A stretch of 64,000 nt of DNA from Parasutterella secunda. Lineage in GTDB: Bacteria; Pseudomonadota; Gammaproteobacteria; Burkholderiales; Burkholderiaceae_F. The notes under the pieces were generated by a model. The model saw only the letters and a program-made list of their open reading frames with translations. It did not search any database and was not told where the DNA came from. Below, piece after piece: positions 33,749-44,618 of this stretch. The translations under genes were made by a program, and so were the position numbers. Each line of letters begins with the position of its first letter. The first letter of the stretch is position 1. The stretch spans positions 36,576 through 100,575 of the forward strand of contig NZ_JACJKX010000006.1 of assembly GCF_016901835.1 (NCBI RefSeq). The letters are read 5' to 3'.

Positions 33749-33976
33749 TTATTTCTTCGTTTCAGCCTTTTCTTTAGCGGTCACATCAACAGTATTGTGT
33801 TGACTGTCATCTGTCACTTTCTTGGGCTCTTCTTCTTGGCCTTCCTTGAGACCTTCTTTAAAGCCCTTGATACCACCGCCTAAATCACGGCCGAGATTCT
33901 TCAATTTGCTGGTGCCGAAAACCAACACCACAATCAAAAGAACGATTAACCAGTGCCAAATGGAAAAACTTCCCAT
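33749..33976 (-). CDS. tatA: Sec-independent translocase TatA
   Basis: This 75-residue TatA has a short membrane helix ([21 protein letters not shown]), the hinge GTSKLKNLG and the amphipathic helix [17 protein letters not shown] charged tail follows. It forms the variable pore of the Tat system. GGAG precedes the ATG by 7 bp, and the gene lies 3 bp after the hinT stop. Confidence 0.95.
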   Translation of the reverse strand: MGSFSIWHWLIVLLIVVLVFGTSKLKNLGRDLGGGIKGFKEGLKEGQEEEPKKVTDDSQHNTVDVTAKEKAETKK

Positions 33977-33979
33977 CTT

Positions 33980-34321
33980 TTAACTCCTACGCGGCCACGG
34001 TTGCGGACCGCCCATTACGTGAATATGTAAGTGACCCACTTCCTGACCACCGTCGCGCCCGGTGTTGATCACTACCCGGAAACCGTTCTGACAGCCTTGC
34101 TCTTTAGCCAACTGGGGCACCAAGGCAAGCATTTTACCTAAAAGCGGCGTGTCCTCGGGCTGGGCCTCGGCCAAAGAAACCAAATGTTTTTTCGGAATCA
34201 GAAGAAAATGAATCGGCGCGGAAGGATTGATGTCATGAAAAGCCAATACATCTTCGTCTTCATAGACTTTCTTGCAAGGGATCTCACCCTTAATAATTTT
34301 GCAGAAGATACAGTCTTGCAT
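33980..34321 (-). CDS. hinT: HIT-family purine nucleoside phosphoramidase
   Basis: This is a 113-residue HinT-type protein. It opens CIFCKIIKGEIPCKKVYEDED and has the histidine-triad active site HLHIHVMGG near the end. It hydrolyses AMP-lysine-like phosphoramidates. The start MQDCIF at 34321 is chosen for GAAGGAAG just upstream; the longer frame to 34363 has none. In other Burkholderiales it follows hisE; here it directly follows murA. Confidence 0.93.
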   Translation of the reverse strand: MQDCIFCKIIKGEIPCKKVYEDEDVLAFHDINPSAPIHFLLIPKKHLVSLAEAQPEDTPLLGKMLALVPQLAKEQGCQNGFRVVINTGRDGGQEVGHLHIHVMGGPQPWPRRS

Positions 34322-34346
34322 AATACTTCCTTCGAAAATAATCCGA

Positions 34347-35615
<1,269 letters not shown>

Positions 35616-35709
35616 TCAGACAGTGTTCCGGAAAATTTCTTTTATTAATCATACTGAAAACGACTGCACGACGACCCCGGCAAAGATGCCTCGGCAACAG
35701 CCATGACTC

Positions 35710-35988
35710 TCAGTTTTGAGTTTTTATACAGTAAGGACGAATCAAAGACCTCACTCCGTAGAGCTTTGCCAAACTCCACATTCCTTCCGGCAAGTTAATG
35801 ATTTGAGGCGTTAAATTCTTCTGCTGTGCCTCTTGAAGCCACTTCAGAATCAATGCCAATAGGGCGCTGTCAGCGCTGCAAACGTCCGAACAATCAAACA
35901 CCGCATCGGAGGCGGCGAGCGCTGCTTCTGCCCGCTCCTCCCAGTGACCGACATCCTCAAACGTAACGGTTTGCTGATCAATTTTCAT
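35710..35988 (-). CDS. mlaB: STAS-domain protein MlaB
   Basis: This 92-residue STAS domain includes VFDCSDVCSADSALLALILKW, the strand-helix core with the conserved serine. MlaB binds the ATPase MlaF and stabilises the inner-membrane MlaFEDB complex. It is the last gene of the mla operon, 20 bp after mlaC. Confidence 0.88.
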   Translation of the reverse strand: MKIDQQTVTFEDVGHWEERAEAALAASDAVFDCSDVCSADSALLALILKWLQEAQQKNLTPQIINLPEGMWSLAKLYGVRSLIRPYCIKTQN

Positions 35989-36008
35989 TGCTGCTAACCT
36001 CGCCGAGC

Positions 36009-36656
36009 TTACTTCTTGGCGGCCAGTGCTTGAGGATTATTGACTCGATCCTGCATGCGGCGAATCAACCCTTCAATACCTTCTTGAGCGGCAATGGGGC
36101 CGTACTGATTACGGTAATTACTCACCAACCACACGCCTTCCACATTCACATCAATGACTTTCCAACCCTGGTCCTTTACATTGCGCAAACGGTAAACCAT
36201 CTGGATTTCCGGCTTACTGGGGTCCGTAGCTGAACTCATCCCAGTACGCACGATCGCTTCGGTTCCGTCATTTTGACCGCGAGGCAAAATTCGTACCTTC
36301 TGATCCGTCGCCATGCTCAAGCCACCCGAATACACTTGAATAAGGGTTTCACGGAAAAGATGTTGAAGGGTTTCACGCTGGGCAGGTGTTGCCTCTCTCC
36401 ATTTCGGCCCCACAGCCATACGGGTCATGCGCAAAAAGTCAACGTAGGGCATCATCTTTTCATCGACCAAAGCCTCCACGGCTTTCTTTTCTCCTTGTTG
36501 CAATTTGGGATTAGCCTTGATGGCATCCAAAATCTCATTGGAGACCCGAAGCACAAACTCTTCAGGGGATTTTTCAGCCGGGGCCGCTGAAAGCGGTAAT
36601 GCCCAAGAAGCAATTGCTAAAGAGCCTACCAGGGCCATAAACATTCGACGCAACAT
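36009..36656 (-). CDS. mlaC: Periplasmic phospholipid shuttle MlaC
   Basis: This 215-residue MlaC (toluene-tolerance Ttg2D family) has a signal peptide cut near LPLSAAPA. The mature domain carries VDEKMMPYVDFLRMTRMAVG, FRETLIQVYSGGL and WKVIDVNVEGVWLVSNYRNQ. It carries phospholipids between MlaA at the outer membrane and MlaD at the inner membrane. It lies 17 bp after mlaA. Confidence 0.95.
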   Translation of the reverse strand: MLRRMFMALVGSLAIASWALPLSAAPAEKSPEEFVLRVSNEILDAIKANPKLQQGEKKAVEALVDEKMMPYVDFLRMTRMAVGPKWREATPAQRETLQHLFRETLIQVYSGGLSMATDQKVRILPRGQNDGTEAIVRTGMSSATDPSKPEIQMVYRLRNVKDQGWKVIDVNVEGVWLVSNYRNQYGPIAAQEGIEGLIRRMQDRVNNPQALAAKK

Positions 36657-36673
36657 AGGCTATTACTCCTTTA

Positions 36674-37426
36674 TTAATATTCTTCGTCTTCAAACTCGTC
36701 TGGCATCAACACCAACGGGGGATTTCCATCCCAGACGAGGTTTTCCCGATTTTGCAGATAAGCTTCACGCACAGCCACATAGGGATCCAATGCTGTCTGA
36801 AGCATCGCATCGGTCGCCAATAACTTTGCCCGGGTATCCACTGCATTTAAAGCACCCAACCCATAGGCATAGTAACGTTTATCGTTTTCGCCCCAGAAAT
36901 AATAGGTCGGCGGATAAGTTGCCCAATCAACCGGAATGCCGGCCGTATCGCGAACAGTACTCGGTCCCAAGAAAGGCAAGACGATATACGGACCGGGCTT
37001 GACACCCCAGACGCCCAGCGTCTCACCGAAATCTTCCGGAGCCTCTTCTAAATTCATATGAGAGGCAACATCAAAAAGTCCGGCAATACCCACCGTAGAA
37101 TTGATCAGAAAACGGGCAAAACTCACCGCCCCTTCTTTGACCTTACCTTGAAGGAGGTTATTGAGCATATTGCCGGGTTCTCCTAAATTGGAGAAGAAGT
37201 TACTCACGCCGTCTTGCACGGGATTAGGGACATACTCAACATAACGTTGTGCAATCGGATGCAAAATCCTTTCATCCAACGTCATATTGAAGGCATGCGT
37301 CTGACGATTAAATGTTTCCCAGGGATCGTTCGGATTATCACCGGAAGTCGGAGGGACAACCGCACAGGAGGTTAGTACTGAACCCAAGGCAATTGCCACC
37401 AGAGAGGTTTTGAGCATGCTGGACAT
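36674..37426 (-). CDS. mlaA: Outer-membrane lipoprotein MlaA (VacJ)
   Basis: This 250-residue lipoprotein has a lipobox LTSC near residue 21 and the MlaA hallmark NDPWETFNRQTHAFNMTLD. It also has the central segment FARFLINSTVGIAGLFDVAS and the GVKPGPYIVLPFLGPSTVRD motif. It removes misplaced phospholipids from the outer leaflet. Its place between mlaD and mlaC is the betaproteobacterial arrangement. AGGA lies upstream of ATG 37426. Confidence 0.95.
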   Translation of the reverse strand: MSSMLKTSLVAIALGSVLTSCAVVPPTSGDNPNDPWETFNRQTHAFNMTLDERILHPIAQRYVEYVPNPVQDGVSNFFSNLGEPGNMLNNLLQGKVKEGAVSFARFLINSTVGIAGLFDVASHMNLEEAPEDFGETLGVWGVKPGPYIVLPFLGPSTVRDTAGIPVDWATYPPTYYFWGENDKRYYAYGLGALNAVDTRAKLLATDAMLQTALDPYVAVREAYLQNRENLVWDGNPPLVLMPDEFEDEEY

Positions 37427-37437
37427 AACTCGTTTTC

Positions 37438-37926
37438 CTATTGATTATTGTCTTTATTTTCCACAAAACTGTACATGAACTTACTGATCATTTGTTCAAG
37501 TACCATGGCCGACTGCGTGCGCCGAATCTTGCCGCCGCTTTCCAACACCTCTTCATCGGCTCCTGCCACAAAACCGATATATTGTTCGCCCAAAAGACCG
37601 GAAGTCAGAATTTGCGCCTCGGTGTCAGTGGGGAATTGATACTGGGAGTCAATCGTCATCGTGACCTTGGCCTGAAAAAGATTATTATCAAACGTCACAT
37701 TTTCCACACGCCCGACAACCACACCGGCACTTTTAACCGGGGCTCTGGGTTTCAGACCGCCGATATTGTCAAACATTGCCTCAACCGTATACGTTTTCTG
37801 AGTCCAGGAAAAACTTCCCAAATTAGCCGCTTGCAAAGCGGTAAACAGCAAAGCAGCAAAACCGGCAACCACGAAGAGCCCCACCATGAGCTCCACACCG
37901 CGTTTACGATCTGTTTTTCGTTCCAT
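37438..37926 (-). CDS. mlaD: MCE-domain protein MlaD
   Basis: This 162-residue protein has one N-terminal membrane helix and a single MCE domain: YTVEAMFDNIGGLKPRAPVKSAGVVVGRV, then SGLLGEQYIGF. MlaD forms a hexameric ring that delivers lipid to or from the MlaFE transporter. It is followed 11 bp later by mlaA. Confidence 0.95.
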   Translation of the reverse strand: MERKTDRKRGVELMVGLFVVAGFAALLFTALQAANLGSFSWTQKTYTVEAMFDNIGGLKPRAPVKSAGVVVGRVENVTFDNNLFQAKVTMTIDSQYQFPTDTEAQILTSGLLGEQYIGFVAGADEEVLESGGKIRRTQSAMVLEQMISKFMYSFVENKDNNQ

Positions 37927-37939
37927 CGAAAACCCCTTT

Positions 37940-38716
37940 CTAAACCGAGAACATCAGGGCCGTCATGATAAAGTCAAGCCCCAGAACCATCAACGAAGAA
38001 ATCACCACTGTTCGCGTGGTGGCACGAGACACCCCTTCGGGAGTCGGTCTTGCGTTGTAGCCTTGATATAAAGAAATCAAACCGACGGCCACTGCAAATA
38101 CAACGGCCTTAATCACACTGTTGCCGACGTCGGAGAACACATCCACTCCGGCCTGCATTTGAGACCAAAACGCTCCGCCATCGACACCGATCATCACCAC
38201 GCCTACAATCCAAGCGCCGAAAATACCCACAGCGGTAAAAATACAGGCCAGAAGCGGTAGAGAAATCACTACACCTAAAAAACGAGGCGCGAGAACTCGT
38301 CTGACGGGATCAACCCCCATCATTTCCATGGCAGCCACTTGCTCACCAGCACGCATTAAACCGATTTCAGCTGTCAGAGAGGTTCCGGCCCGACCGGCAA
38401 ACAACAGCGCTGCGACGACCGGCCCGAGCTCTCGAGCAAGAGACAATGCGACCATCACGCCTAAAGCCTGTTCACTGCCGTAACTCACCAGAATATAGTA
38501 GCCCTGCAAAGCCAACACGAAACCGACAAACAGACCGGATACAGCAATAATCAAGAGAGAATAATTACCGATAAAGTGAATCTGCTGGACCACCAGTCCG
38601 AATCGACTCAACGAAGCGGGCAGTTCCCGAAAAAGCTGAATAGCAAAAATTGCCATGCGCCCCACGTGTCGAATTTGCTCCAGTGTCCAAGCTCCCAAAT
38701 CCATCAATGCATTCAT
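37940..38716 (-). CDS. mlaE: ABC permease MlaE
   Basis: This 258-residue permease of the MlaE family has about five or six membrane helices. Diagnostic segments are QIHFIGNYSLLIIAVSGLFVG, LSLARELGPVVAALLFAGRAG and TAEIGLMRAGEQVAAMEMMG. It is the membrane core of the phospholipid transporter. Its start overlaps the mlaF stop by 4 bp. Confidence 0.96.
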   Translation of the reverse strand: MNALMDLGAWTLEQIRHVGRMAIFAIQLFRELPASLSRFGLVVQQIHFIGNYSLLIIAVSGLFVGFVLALQGYYILVSYGSEQALGVMVALSLARELGPVVAALLFAGRAGTSLTAEIGLMRAGEQVAAMEMMGVDPVRRVLAPRFLGVVISLPLLACIFTAVGIFGAWIVGVVMIGVDGGAFWSQMQAGVDVFSDVGNSVIKAVVFAVAVGLISLYQGYNARPTPEGVSRATTRTVVISSLMVLGLDFIMTALMFSV

Positions 38717-39513
38717 GGCGCGCGCACTCCAAACTCTCGATCAATGGGTTCAGCCGGATAATGGAAAGCAACAGGGCCGTCCGGTGCTCCGTCAATGAAT
38801 TGACGCACATAAGGATCCTGCGATGCCGACAACTCCTCAGGTGTACCCTCTGCAGCAATACGACCCGATGAAATCATGTAAACATAATCAGCAATAGCAA
38901 AGGTTTCCGGCACGTCGTGAGTCACGATAATGCTGGTCGCGTTAAGCGCATTGCTTAAATCTCGAATCAAACGGGCGGTCACCCCCATCGAAATCGGATC
39001 CAATCCGGCAAAGGGCTCGTCGTACATGATCAATTCCGGATCCAGTGCTGTAGCGCGTGCCAACGCTACACGCCGAGACATACCGCCCGATATTTCGCTT
39101 GGCATCAGATCGGCCGCTCCACGAAGGCCTACGGCATTTAATTTCATCAAAGCCATCCGCTCAATCAGCTCCTCACTTAGATGGGTTTGCTCACGCAGCG
39201 GAAAAGCCACATTATCCAAAACCGACATATCGGTAAAAAGCGCTCCGAACTGAAAAAGCATGCCCATCCGCCGGCGCTGAGCATATAACTTTTCTTTATC
39301 AGACGTATCGAGCAACTCCCCGTCGATGTAGATCGCCCCCTTATCAGGCGTTTCAATGCCGCCGATCAACTTCAAAAGGGTCGTCTTGCCCATACCGGAG
39401 CCGCCCATAATCGCCACCACCTGGCCACGGCCGAAATGCAGTGTGACATCATCCAAAATCACACGGCGGCCATAGCCAAAAGTGACACCTTGAACCGTTA
39501 CAAAATCACTCAC
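38713..39513 (-). CDS. mlaF: ABC ATPase MlaF
   Basis: This 266-residue ATPase starts the mla operon. Walker A is GGSGMGKTTLLKL, the signature is EISGGMSRRVALARA, Walker B is LIMYDEPFAGLDP, and the H-loop is VTHD. It drives the MlaFEDB transporter. A TATAAT-like box on the minus strand at 39574-39579 may be the -10 element of the operon, but no good -35 box was seen. Confidence 0.96.
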   Translation of the reverse strand: MSDFVTVQGVTFGYGRRVILDDVTLHFGRGQVVAIMGGSGMGKTTLLKLIGGIETPDKGAIYIDGELLDTSDKEKLYAQRRRMGMLFQFGALFTDMSVLDNVAFPLREQTHLSEELIERMALMKLNAVGLRGAADLMPSEISGGMSRRVALARATALDPELIMYDEPFAGLDPISMGVTARLIRDLSNALNATSIIVTHDVPETFAIADYVYMISSGRIAAEGTPEELSASQDPYVRQFIDGAPDGPVAFHYPAEPIDREFGVRAP

Positions 39514-39628
39514 TCGTGATCCCTTTTTAACTTCAAATCAATTGAAACTGAATAAGCATTCAGGAATTGCACCATTATACGCTGTGATACCCTCTATCTT
39601 TTGCGTAATTTTTTAAATTCACGCTCTC

Positions 39629-40114
39629 TTATGGCAATTTTTCCGTCGGATAATGCGGTTCAAATCGAACTCCGCGCGCAATCCCTAAATCAATCAGTCG
39701 CTCATCATCACTGCCGATAATCGTAAAGCGGGAAGCAACGTCTGCCGGAACATCCTTGACTTTTCCGCTTTTGTAGTCGATATATACCCACTCGGTTGCT
39801 CCCACGCACACAAGTCTGGCTCCCCGTTTAATGGCATAACGTCTCAAGGATCGAGGACCGTCCATTGTTTCAACCCAAGAGTAAATCGTTAATTCATCAC
39901 CCTCGTAGCAAGGCCTGAGGTACTCAATCCAATGCTCACGAGCAACCCAAACCTCTCCCTGTTGCAAACACTCCTTTGCGCCGCAACCTAAAAGGGAAGC
40001 GTGCTTCATCGCGGCCATCTCCATCCAACGTAAATACTCACGGTTGTTGACATGACGCAAAATATCAATGGACTCTGGGCCGACTTTAAAACTGTACTGG
40101 TAAATTTCCATCAT
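39629..40114 (-). CDS. Acyl-CoA thioesterase, 4HBT hotdog fold
   Basis: This ~161-residue hotdog-fold thioesterase shows the 4HBT pattern: DILRHVNNREYLRWMEMAAMKH, with the acidic/asparagine pair of the active site, and later WIEYLRPCYEGDELTIYSWV. The substrate is unknown. The start MMEIYQ at 40114 fits family length; a longer frame to 40186 adds an unlikely basic leader. It is divergent from the PBP1A gene. Confidence 0.82.
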   Translation of the reverse strand: MMEIYQYSFKVGPESIDILRHVNNREYLRWMEMAAMKHASLLGCGAKECLQQGEVWVAREHWIEYLRPCYEGDELTIYSWVETMDGPRSLRRYAIKRGARLVCVGATEWVYIDYKSGKVKDVPADVASRFTIIGSDDERLIDLGIARGVRFEPHYPTEKLP

Positions 40115-40346
40115 TTTTACTGTTTTTTTTAACGAGACAATGGATTTTGACACAAGAAAAAGCAATGGAGAAGGCTTTTTATACATACTGTCAAATCTTT
40201 TACAGCAATTTTTAGCCTAAGTTCTCGCAAAATAAACATAAAAACGGTAGCATTCAGTCCGTTCAATTTATGCGTCGCGGGGCTTTATTTCCCATTTTTG
40301 TATAACTTTCACCTCCCCGCCAATGCCGCAATCTAGATAAATCGGT

Positions 40347-42710
40347 ATGAAAATAAAGAAAACTCAAAATTCCTGGTTAAAAAAAGCGTTTAAATGGTTA
40401 ACCATCACGGGCTTTTGTGGTGCAGGCGCTGCCATCGGTATCGGACTGGTTGTCTTTTCTGTTGTGTATTACCAACTTCCACCCATTGATGCGCTCACTC
40501 AATATCGCCCCAAAGTTCCTTTGCGCATTTATACCGCTGACGGTGATCTGATCGGTGAATTCGGAGAGGAACGTCGCGACTATGTGCCTTTTGAAGAAAT
40601 TCCCCGTCATGTAAAGCTCGCTATTTTAGCGGCAGAAGATGACGGTTTCTACGAGCACTCCGGCATTGAACTGACCGGTTTTATCCGGGCGGCTTTGGCC
40701 AATATCATTACCGGACGGCGCGGTCAGGGGGGCAGTACCATCACCATGCAGGTGGCCCGTAATTTCTTTTTGAGTTCTGAGCGCAGCTATACCCGTAAAC
40801 TTTACGAAGTCGCCTTGGCTTTTAAGATTGAACAAAACCTTTCAAAAGATAAAATTTTTGAGGTCTACGCCAATCAAATTTTCTTAGGCCATCGCTCTTA
40901 CGGCTTTGGCAGTGCCTCGAAAACTTATTTCGGTAAAGACCTTCGAGATCTTTCTATCTCTGAAGCTGCTGTGCTTGCAGGGTTACCTGTCGCCCCCAGT
41001 GCTTATAACCCCTTGGTTAATATGCGCCGAGCTACCATGCGTCGTAACTATGTATTGGGCCGCATGTTTAATTTGGGCTACATTGACGAGATCACCTACG
41101 CTTCGGCCATCGCCCAACCGATTGAAGTTCGTCAGACAACTGCCGAACAACAAAAAACACAGCTTCAAACGCAGGAATTGCACGCCGGCTATATTGCCGA
41201 GTTAGCTCGTATGCTCATGGTGCCTTACTTCAAAGACACCATTTACGATCAAGGCATCAATGTTTACACCACCATCCGAAGTCGTGATCAACTGATTGCC
41301 AGCAACACCGTGCGCCAAAATATGATCGAATACGATCGTCGCTACGGATACCGGGGTGTCGAAGGGTACGCAGATTTGTCCCACGAGGAAACCCGTGAGG
41401 CCAATATTCGGATGGCCTTATCTAAAGTGATTTCCAGCTCCAACCTTTTACCCGGTGTTGTCACCGAACTGACCCCCAAGCGCATGACCGTTCAACTCTA
41501 CGATGGTGAAACGGTTCAGTTGGATGACAAGGGCTTTGCCTTTGCACAACGCTTTATCGCCAAGAAAGGCCAAACACTCAAGGGTCGTTACAAGGAAAAA
41601 GAATTAAAGGTCGGCGCGGTTGTTCGCGTTACACAGGACAGAAAGGGTAAGTGGTCACTCGGACAGATCCCGGCGGTTGAAAGTGCCTTTATTTCGGCTA
41701 ACTTCAATACCGGCGCCATCTATTCCCTGGTGGGCGGCTTTGACTTTAAGATCAATCAATTCAATCACGTCACCCAAGCCTGGCGTCAACCCGGATCAAG
41801 TTTCAAGCCCTTCATCTATTCGGCTGCACTCGATAAAGGCTTTACGCCTGCAACCGTTATCAACGATGCGCCCCTTTCCATTGACCCGCGCTTAACGGGC
41901 GGCAAGCTTTGGGAGCCCAGAAATGACGACCGCAAGTACGATGGCCCGATGACATTGGCTGATGCTATTGCACGGTCAAAGAATTTAGTCTCTATTCGCA
42001 TTGTTCAGGCCATTGATCCGTATTACGCCCAACAATTTGTTTCCCGCTTCGGATTTGACCCGAAAAATCATCCGCCGCTTCTGACGATGGCCCTCGGTGT
42101 CGGCTCCGTCACGCCGTGGGAAATGGTGACCGGGTACTCGGTTTTTGCCAACGGCGGCTACCTCGTGCAGCCCTATTTGATCGAGAAAGTCACGGACTCT
42201 CAAGGCAACGTGCTGATGCAAGCGCATAACGCCAAAGTGGGCGACGGCGCTCCACGCACACTCGATGCCCGTAACGCCTATGTCATGCATTCGCTTTTGC
42301 ACGGAGTTGCTGTTCGAGGAACGGGACGACGAGCCGGAAACGCTTTAAAGCGTGAAGATATGGGAGTGAAAACCGGTACCACCAATGATGCTTTGGACGC
42401 TTGGTTTGCCGGCTACGCCGGAGAAATCACCGCTGTCGGTTGGATGGGATATGACCAACCGAAGTCTCTCGGTGCGAACGCCTACGGCGCCGGTCTGGTG
42501 CTTCCGGTATGGGTTGACTACATGAAAAATGTTTTAAAGGATGCGCCGGAATACTATCGCCCGCAACCGGCTGATGTCGTAGAAATCAACGGCCAACCTT
42601 TCTATGCCGACCAAGTCGGGGACACCGTTCAGACGCTCGGCTTAGGAGAAAGTACAACTCCGGGCGAAGTTGATCCGATTACCGAAACCATTCGCGATCA
42701 GATTTTCTGA
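40347..42710 (+). CDS. mrcA: Penicillin-binding protein 1A
   Basis: This 787-residue bifunctional murein synthase has an N-terminal membrane anchor (about 18-42). The GT51 glycosyltransferase has Glu97 in AAEDDGFYEHSG, plus GGSTITMQVARNFFLS and KIFEVYANQIFLG. The transpeptidase has Ser484-x-x-Lys487 in PGSSFKPF, SKN in ARSKNLVSIR, and KTGTTND. An OB-like insert lies between the two domains. It polymerises and crosslinks peptidoglycan. In related genomes it neighbours pilMNOPQ, which is absent here. Confidence 0.96.
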   Translation: MKIKKTQNSWLKKAFKWLTITGFCGAGAAIGIGLVVFSVVYYQLPPIDALTQYRPKVPLRIYTADGDLIGEFGEERRDYVPFEEIPRHVKLAILAAEDDGFYEHSGIELTGFIRAALANIITGRRGQGGSTITMQVARNFFLSSERSYTRKLYEVALAFKIEQNLSKDKIFEVYANQIFLGHRSYGFGSASKTYFGKDLRDLSISEAAVLAGLPVAPSAYNPLVNMRRATMRRNYVLGRMFNLGYIDEITYASAIAQPIEVRQTTAEQQKTQLQTQELHAGYIAELARMLMVPYFKDTIYDQGINVYTTIRSRDQLIASNTVRQNMIEYDRRYGYRGVEGYADLSHEETREANIRMALSKVISSSNLLPGVVTELTPKRMTVQLYDGETVQLDDKGFAFAQRFIAKKGQTLKGRYKEKELKVGAVVRVTQDRKGKWSLGQIPAVESAFISANFNTGAIYSLVGGFDFKINQFNHVTQAWRQPGSSFKPFIYSAALDKGFTPATVINDAPLSIDPRLTGGKLWEPRNDDRKYDGPMTLADAIARSKNLVSIRIVQAIDPYYAQQFVSRFGFDPKNHPPLLTMALGVGSVTPWEMVTGYSVFANGGYLVQPYLIEKVTDSQGNVLMQAHNAKVGDGAPRTLDARNAYVMHSLLHGVAVRGTGRRAGNALKREDMGVKTGTTNDALDAWFAGYAGEITAVGWMGYDQPKSLGANAYGAGLVLPVWVDYMKNVLKDAPEYYRPQPADVVEINGQPFYADQVGDTVQTLGLGESTTPGEVDPITETIRDQIF

Positions 42711-42728
42711 TCCATCGGCTCAGACCGG

Positions 42729-43040
42729 TTAAAGCTCGACCCTTCGGCCGAGCTTTTCTGTCAAAAGCGCCGCCAAATCCCGGCTGATGCTGTGCCGTGA
42801 GCAGGTATCGAGCCAATCATCTCCGCTTCGCTCGTAATGGTGTCCGCCCTTGAGACTGGCCAACCACAATTGACGCGTCGGCGTTTGCATGTTGATAACA
42901 ATTTGAAAGCCGTCATCCAATTCAATGGTGAGCACATTGCCTTGGCGATCAACATCTAAATCATCGTCGACGGCTTCGACAGCCGTCTGGATTCGTTGTA
43001 GAGTTGACTCTGCAAGTTCGGTAAACTCTGTTTCCGTCAT
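42729..43040 (-). CDS. cyaY: Frataxin homologue CyaY
   Basis: This 103-residue frataxin fold has an acidic first helix and strand (ELAESTLQRIQTAVEAVDDD) that binds iron, then NVLTIELDDGFQIVINMQTPTRQLWLAS. It regulates iron-sulfur cluster assembly on IscS/IscU. It is divergent from lptM, with only 25 bp between the starts. Confidence 0.95.
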   Translation of the reverse strand: MTETEFTELAESTLQRIQTAVEAVDDDLDVDRQGNVLTIELDDGFQIVINMQTPTRQLWLASLKGGHHYERSGDDWLDTCSRHSISRDLAALLTEKLGRRVEL

Positions 43041-43065
43041 GGTTCTAACTTTTCATGTATCAAAG

Positions 43066-43212
43066 ATGAGAGAAATTTTAGCGATTTTAGCTGCCGCATT
43101 TCTTCTGACCGCTTGCGGTATTAAGGGTGACCTTTATTTGCCCGATCGTGGACAGGCCCCGCAGGAATCGGTCTCTGATATTGAAGCCGACCCGTTAAAC
43201 GTTGAGCAATAA
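43066..43212 (+). CDS. lptM: LPS-assembly lipoprotein LptM
   Basis: This 48-residue lipoprotein has a signal peptide MREILAILAAAFLLTAC with lipobox LTAC, directly followed by GIKGDLYLP, the LptM (YifL) signature. LptM assists oxidative maturation of LptD. The small size and position between cyaY and lysA are typical. The chosen ATG 43066 gives the shortest normal signal peptide. Confidence 0.88.
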   Translation: MREILAILAAAFLLTACGIKGDLYLPDRGQAPQESVSDIEADPLNVEQ

Positions 43213-43222
43213 GGCGTTATTC

Positions 43223-44497
43223 ATGGATTCGCTACCCTGCTCACAATTTCAATATCGCAATGGTGTCCTCTTTTGCGAAGGGGTCAATATCCGTGATTTG
43301 GCCGATCGCTACGGCACCCCGCTTTACGTCTATTCTCGTCAATGCATCAATGAAGCCATTGACAACTACGAAAGCGCCTTTGACGGTGTTTCGCATAAGT
43401 TCTGCTACGCCGTCAAAGCCAATTCCAATCTGGCCATATTGCGGATATTTCAAAAAAAAGGCTGGGGCTTTGACATTGTGTCCATGGGGGAACTTGCACG
43501 TGTACTGCAGATCGGAGCCGATCCGCGCAAAATCGTTTTCAGCGGCGTAGGCAAAACCGAGGAAGAAATTCGTGTGGCCCTATCTGCCAAGGTCGGTGTT
43601 TTTAACATTGAAAGTGAGGCTGAATTTGAGCGTTTAAGCAGCATTGCAGAAGAAATGCGCTGCCGCCCTCGGGTGTATTTCCGTGTTAATCCCGACGTGG
43701 ATGCACACACCCACCCCTACATCTCTACCGGTCTTAAAACCAATAAATTCGGAATCGACTTTTTCAGTGCCTACGGACTCATCAAACGGGCAGCAGCTTG
43801 CAGCCACGTTGAGTTAGCCGGTATTGATTGCCATATCGGCTCACAGCTGACATCTTTTTCCCCCTACTTTGATGCCTGCGACAGGCTCATCGATTTACTG
43901 GAAAAATTGCGCACAGCCGGCATTGAGCTCAAAGACATCGATTTCGGTGGCGGCGTGGGTGTCCGCTATCGAGATGAGCAAATTGAACCCCTGGGTGAGC
44001 TTGTCCGCGGACTGCGGGAAAGGTTAGCGGGTCGTGGCTTCGGGCATCTGAGAATCGTGATGGAGCCCGGCCGCTCAGTCGTTGCCGCCAGCGGAATTCT
44101 TCTGGGTACCGTTCAATACGTCAAAACCACACCTGTCAAACACTTTCTCATCACCGATGCCGGTATGAATGATCTGATCAGACCGGCGCTCTATGCCGCA
44201 TGGATGCCGGTGCTACCCGTTGTTGAACGCCATTGCTCGGAAATGTTATTTGACGTAGTGGGCCCTGTCTGTGAATCAAGTGACTGGCTCGGCAGAGATC
44301 GTGCGCTACCCGCTGAGACCGGACAATTGTTGGCAGTCACGATGGCCGGTGCCTACGGTATGAGTATGGCCTCCCGATACAATTCCAGAAGACTACCCGC
44401 AGAAGTATTGGTTGACGGCAAACTCGCCTACCTCATTCGTCGCAGGGACTCCCTGGAGGATCTATGGGCCAATGAGATTGTGCCGGCCGAACTTTAA
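43223..44497 (+). CDS. lysA: Diaminopimelate decarboxylase
   Basis: LysA decarboxylates meso-diaminopimelate to lysine, the last step of lysine synthesis. It is a PLP enzyme of alanine-racemase fold: the PLP lysine is Lys65 in CYAVKANSNL. Other motifs are HIGSQLTSFSPY, GGGVGVRY, EPGRSVVAASG and CESSDWLGRDR. ATG 43223 with TAAGG upstream gives about 424 residues; a TTG at 43202 would overlap lptM. Confidence 0.95.
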   Translation: MDSLPCSQFQYRNGVLFCEGVNIRDLADRYGTPLYVYSRQCINEAIDNYESAFDGVSHKFCYAVKANSNLAILRIFQKKGWGFDIVSMGELARVLQIGADPRKIVFSGVGKTEEEIRVALSAKVGVFNIESEAEFERLSSIAEEMRCRPRVYFRVNPDVDAHTHPYISTGLKTNKFGIDFFSAYGLIKRAAACSHVELAGIDCHIGSQLTSFSPYFDACDRLIDLLEKLRTAGIELKDIDFGGGVGVRYRDEQIEPLGELVRGLRERLAGRGFGHLRIVMEPGRSVVAASGILLGTVQYVKTTPVKHFLITDAGMNDLIRPALYAAWMPVLPVVERHCSEMLFDVVGPVCESSDWLGRDRALPAETGQLLAVTMAGAYGMSMASRYNSRRLPAEVLVDGKLAYLIRRRDSLEDLWANEIVPAEL

Positions 44498-44618
44498 TGC
44501 TCCAAAACTAAGTTAATTCATTGAGAACTTAGGGATTTTTTCTATATCCAGTTACCCTTTTTGGTGTTAAATTGCCGCTTTATTTTTAGTCTTTAATTAA
44601 AGAGGCGATTGCGTCATC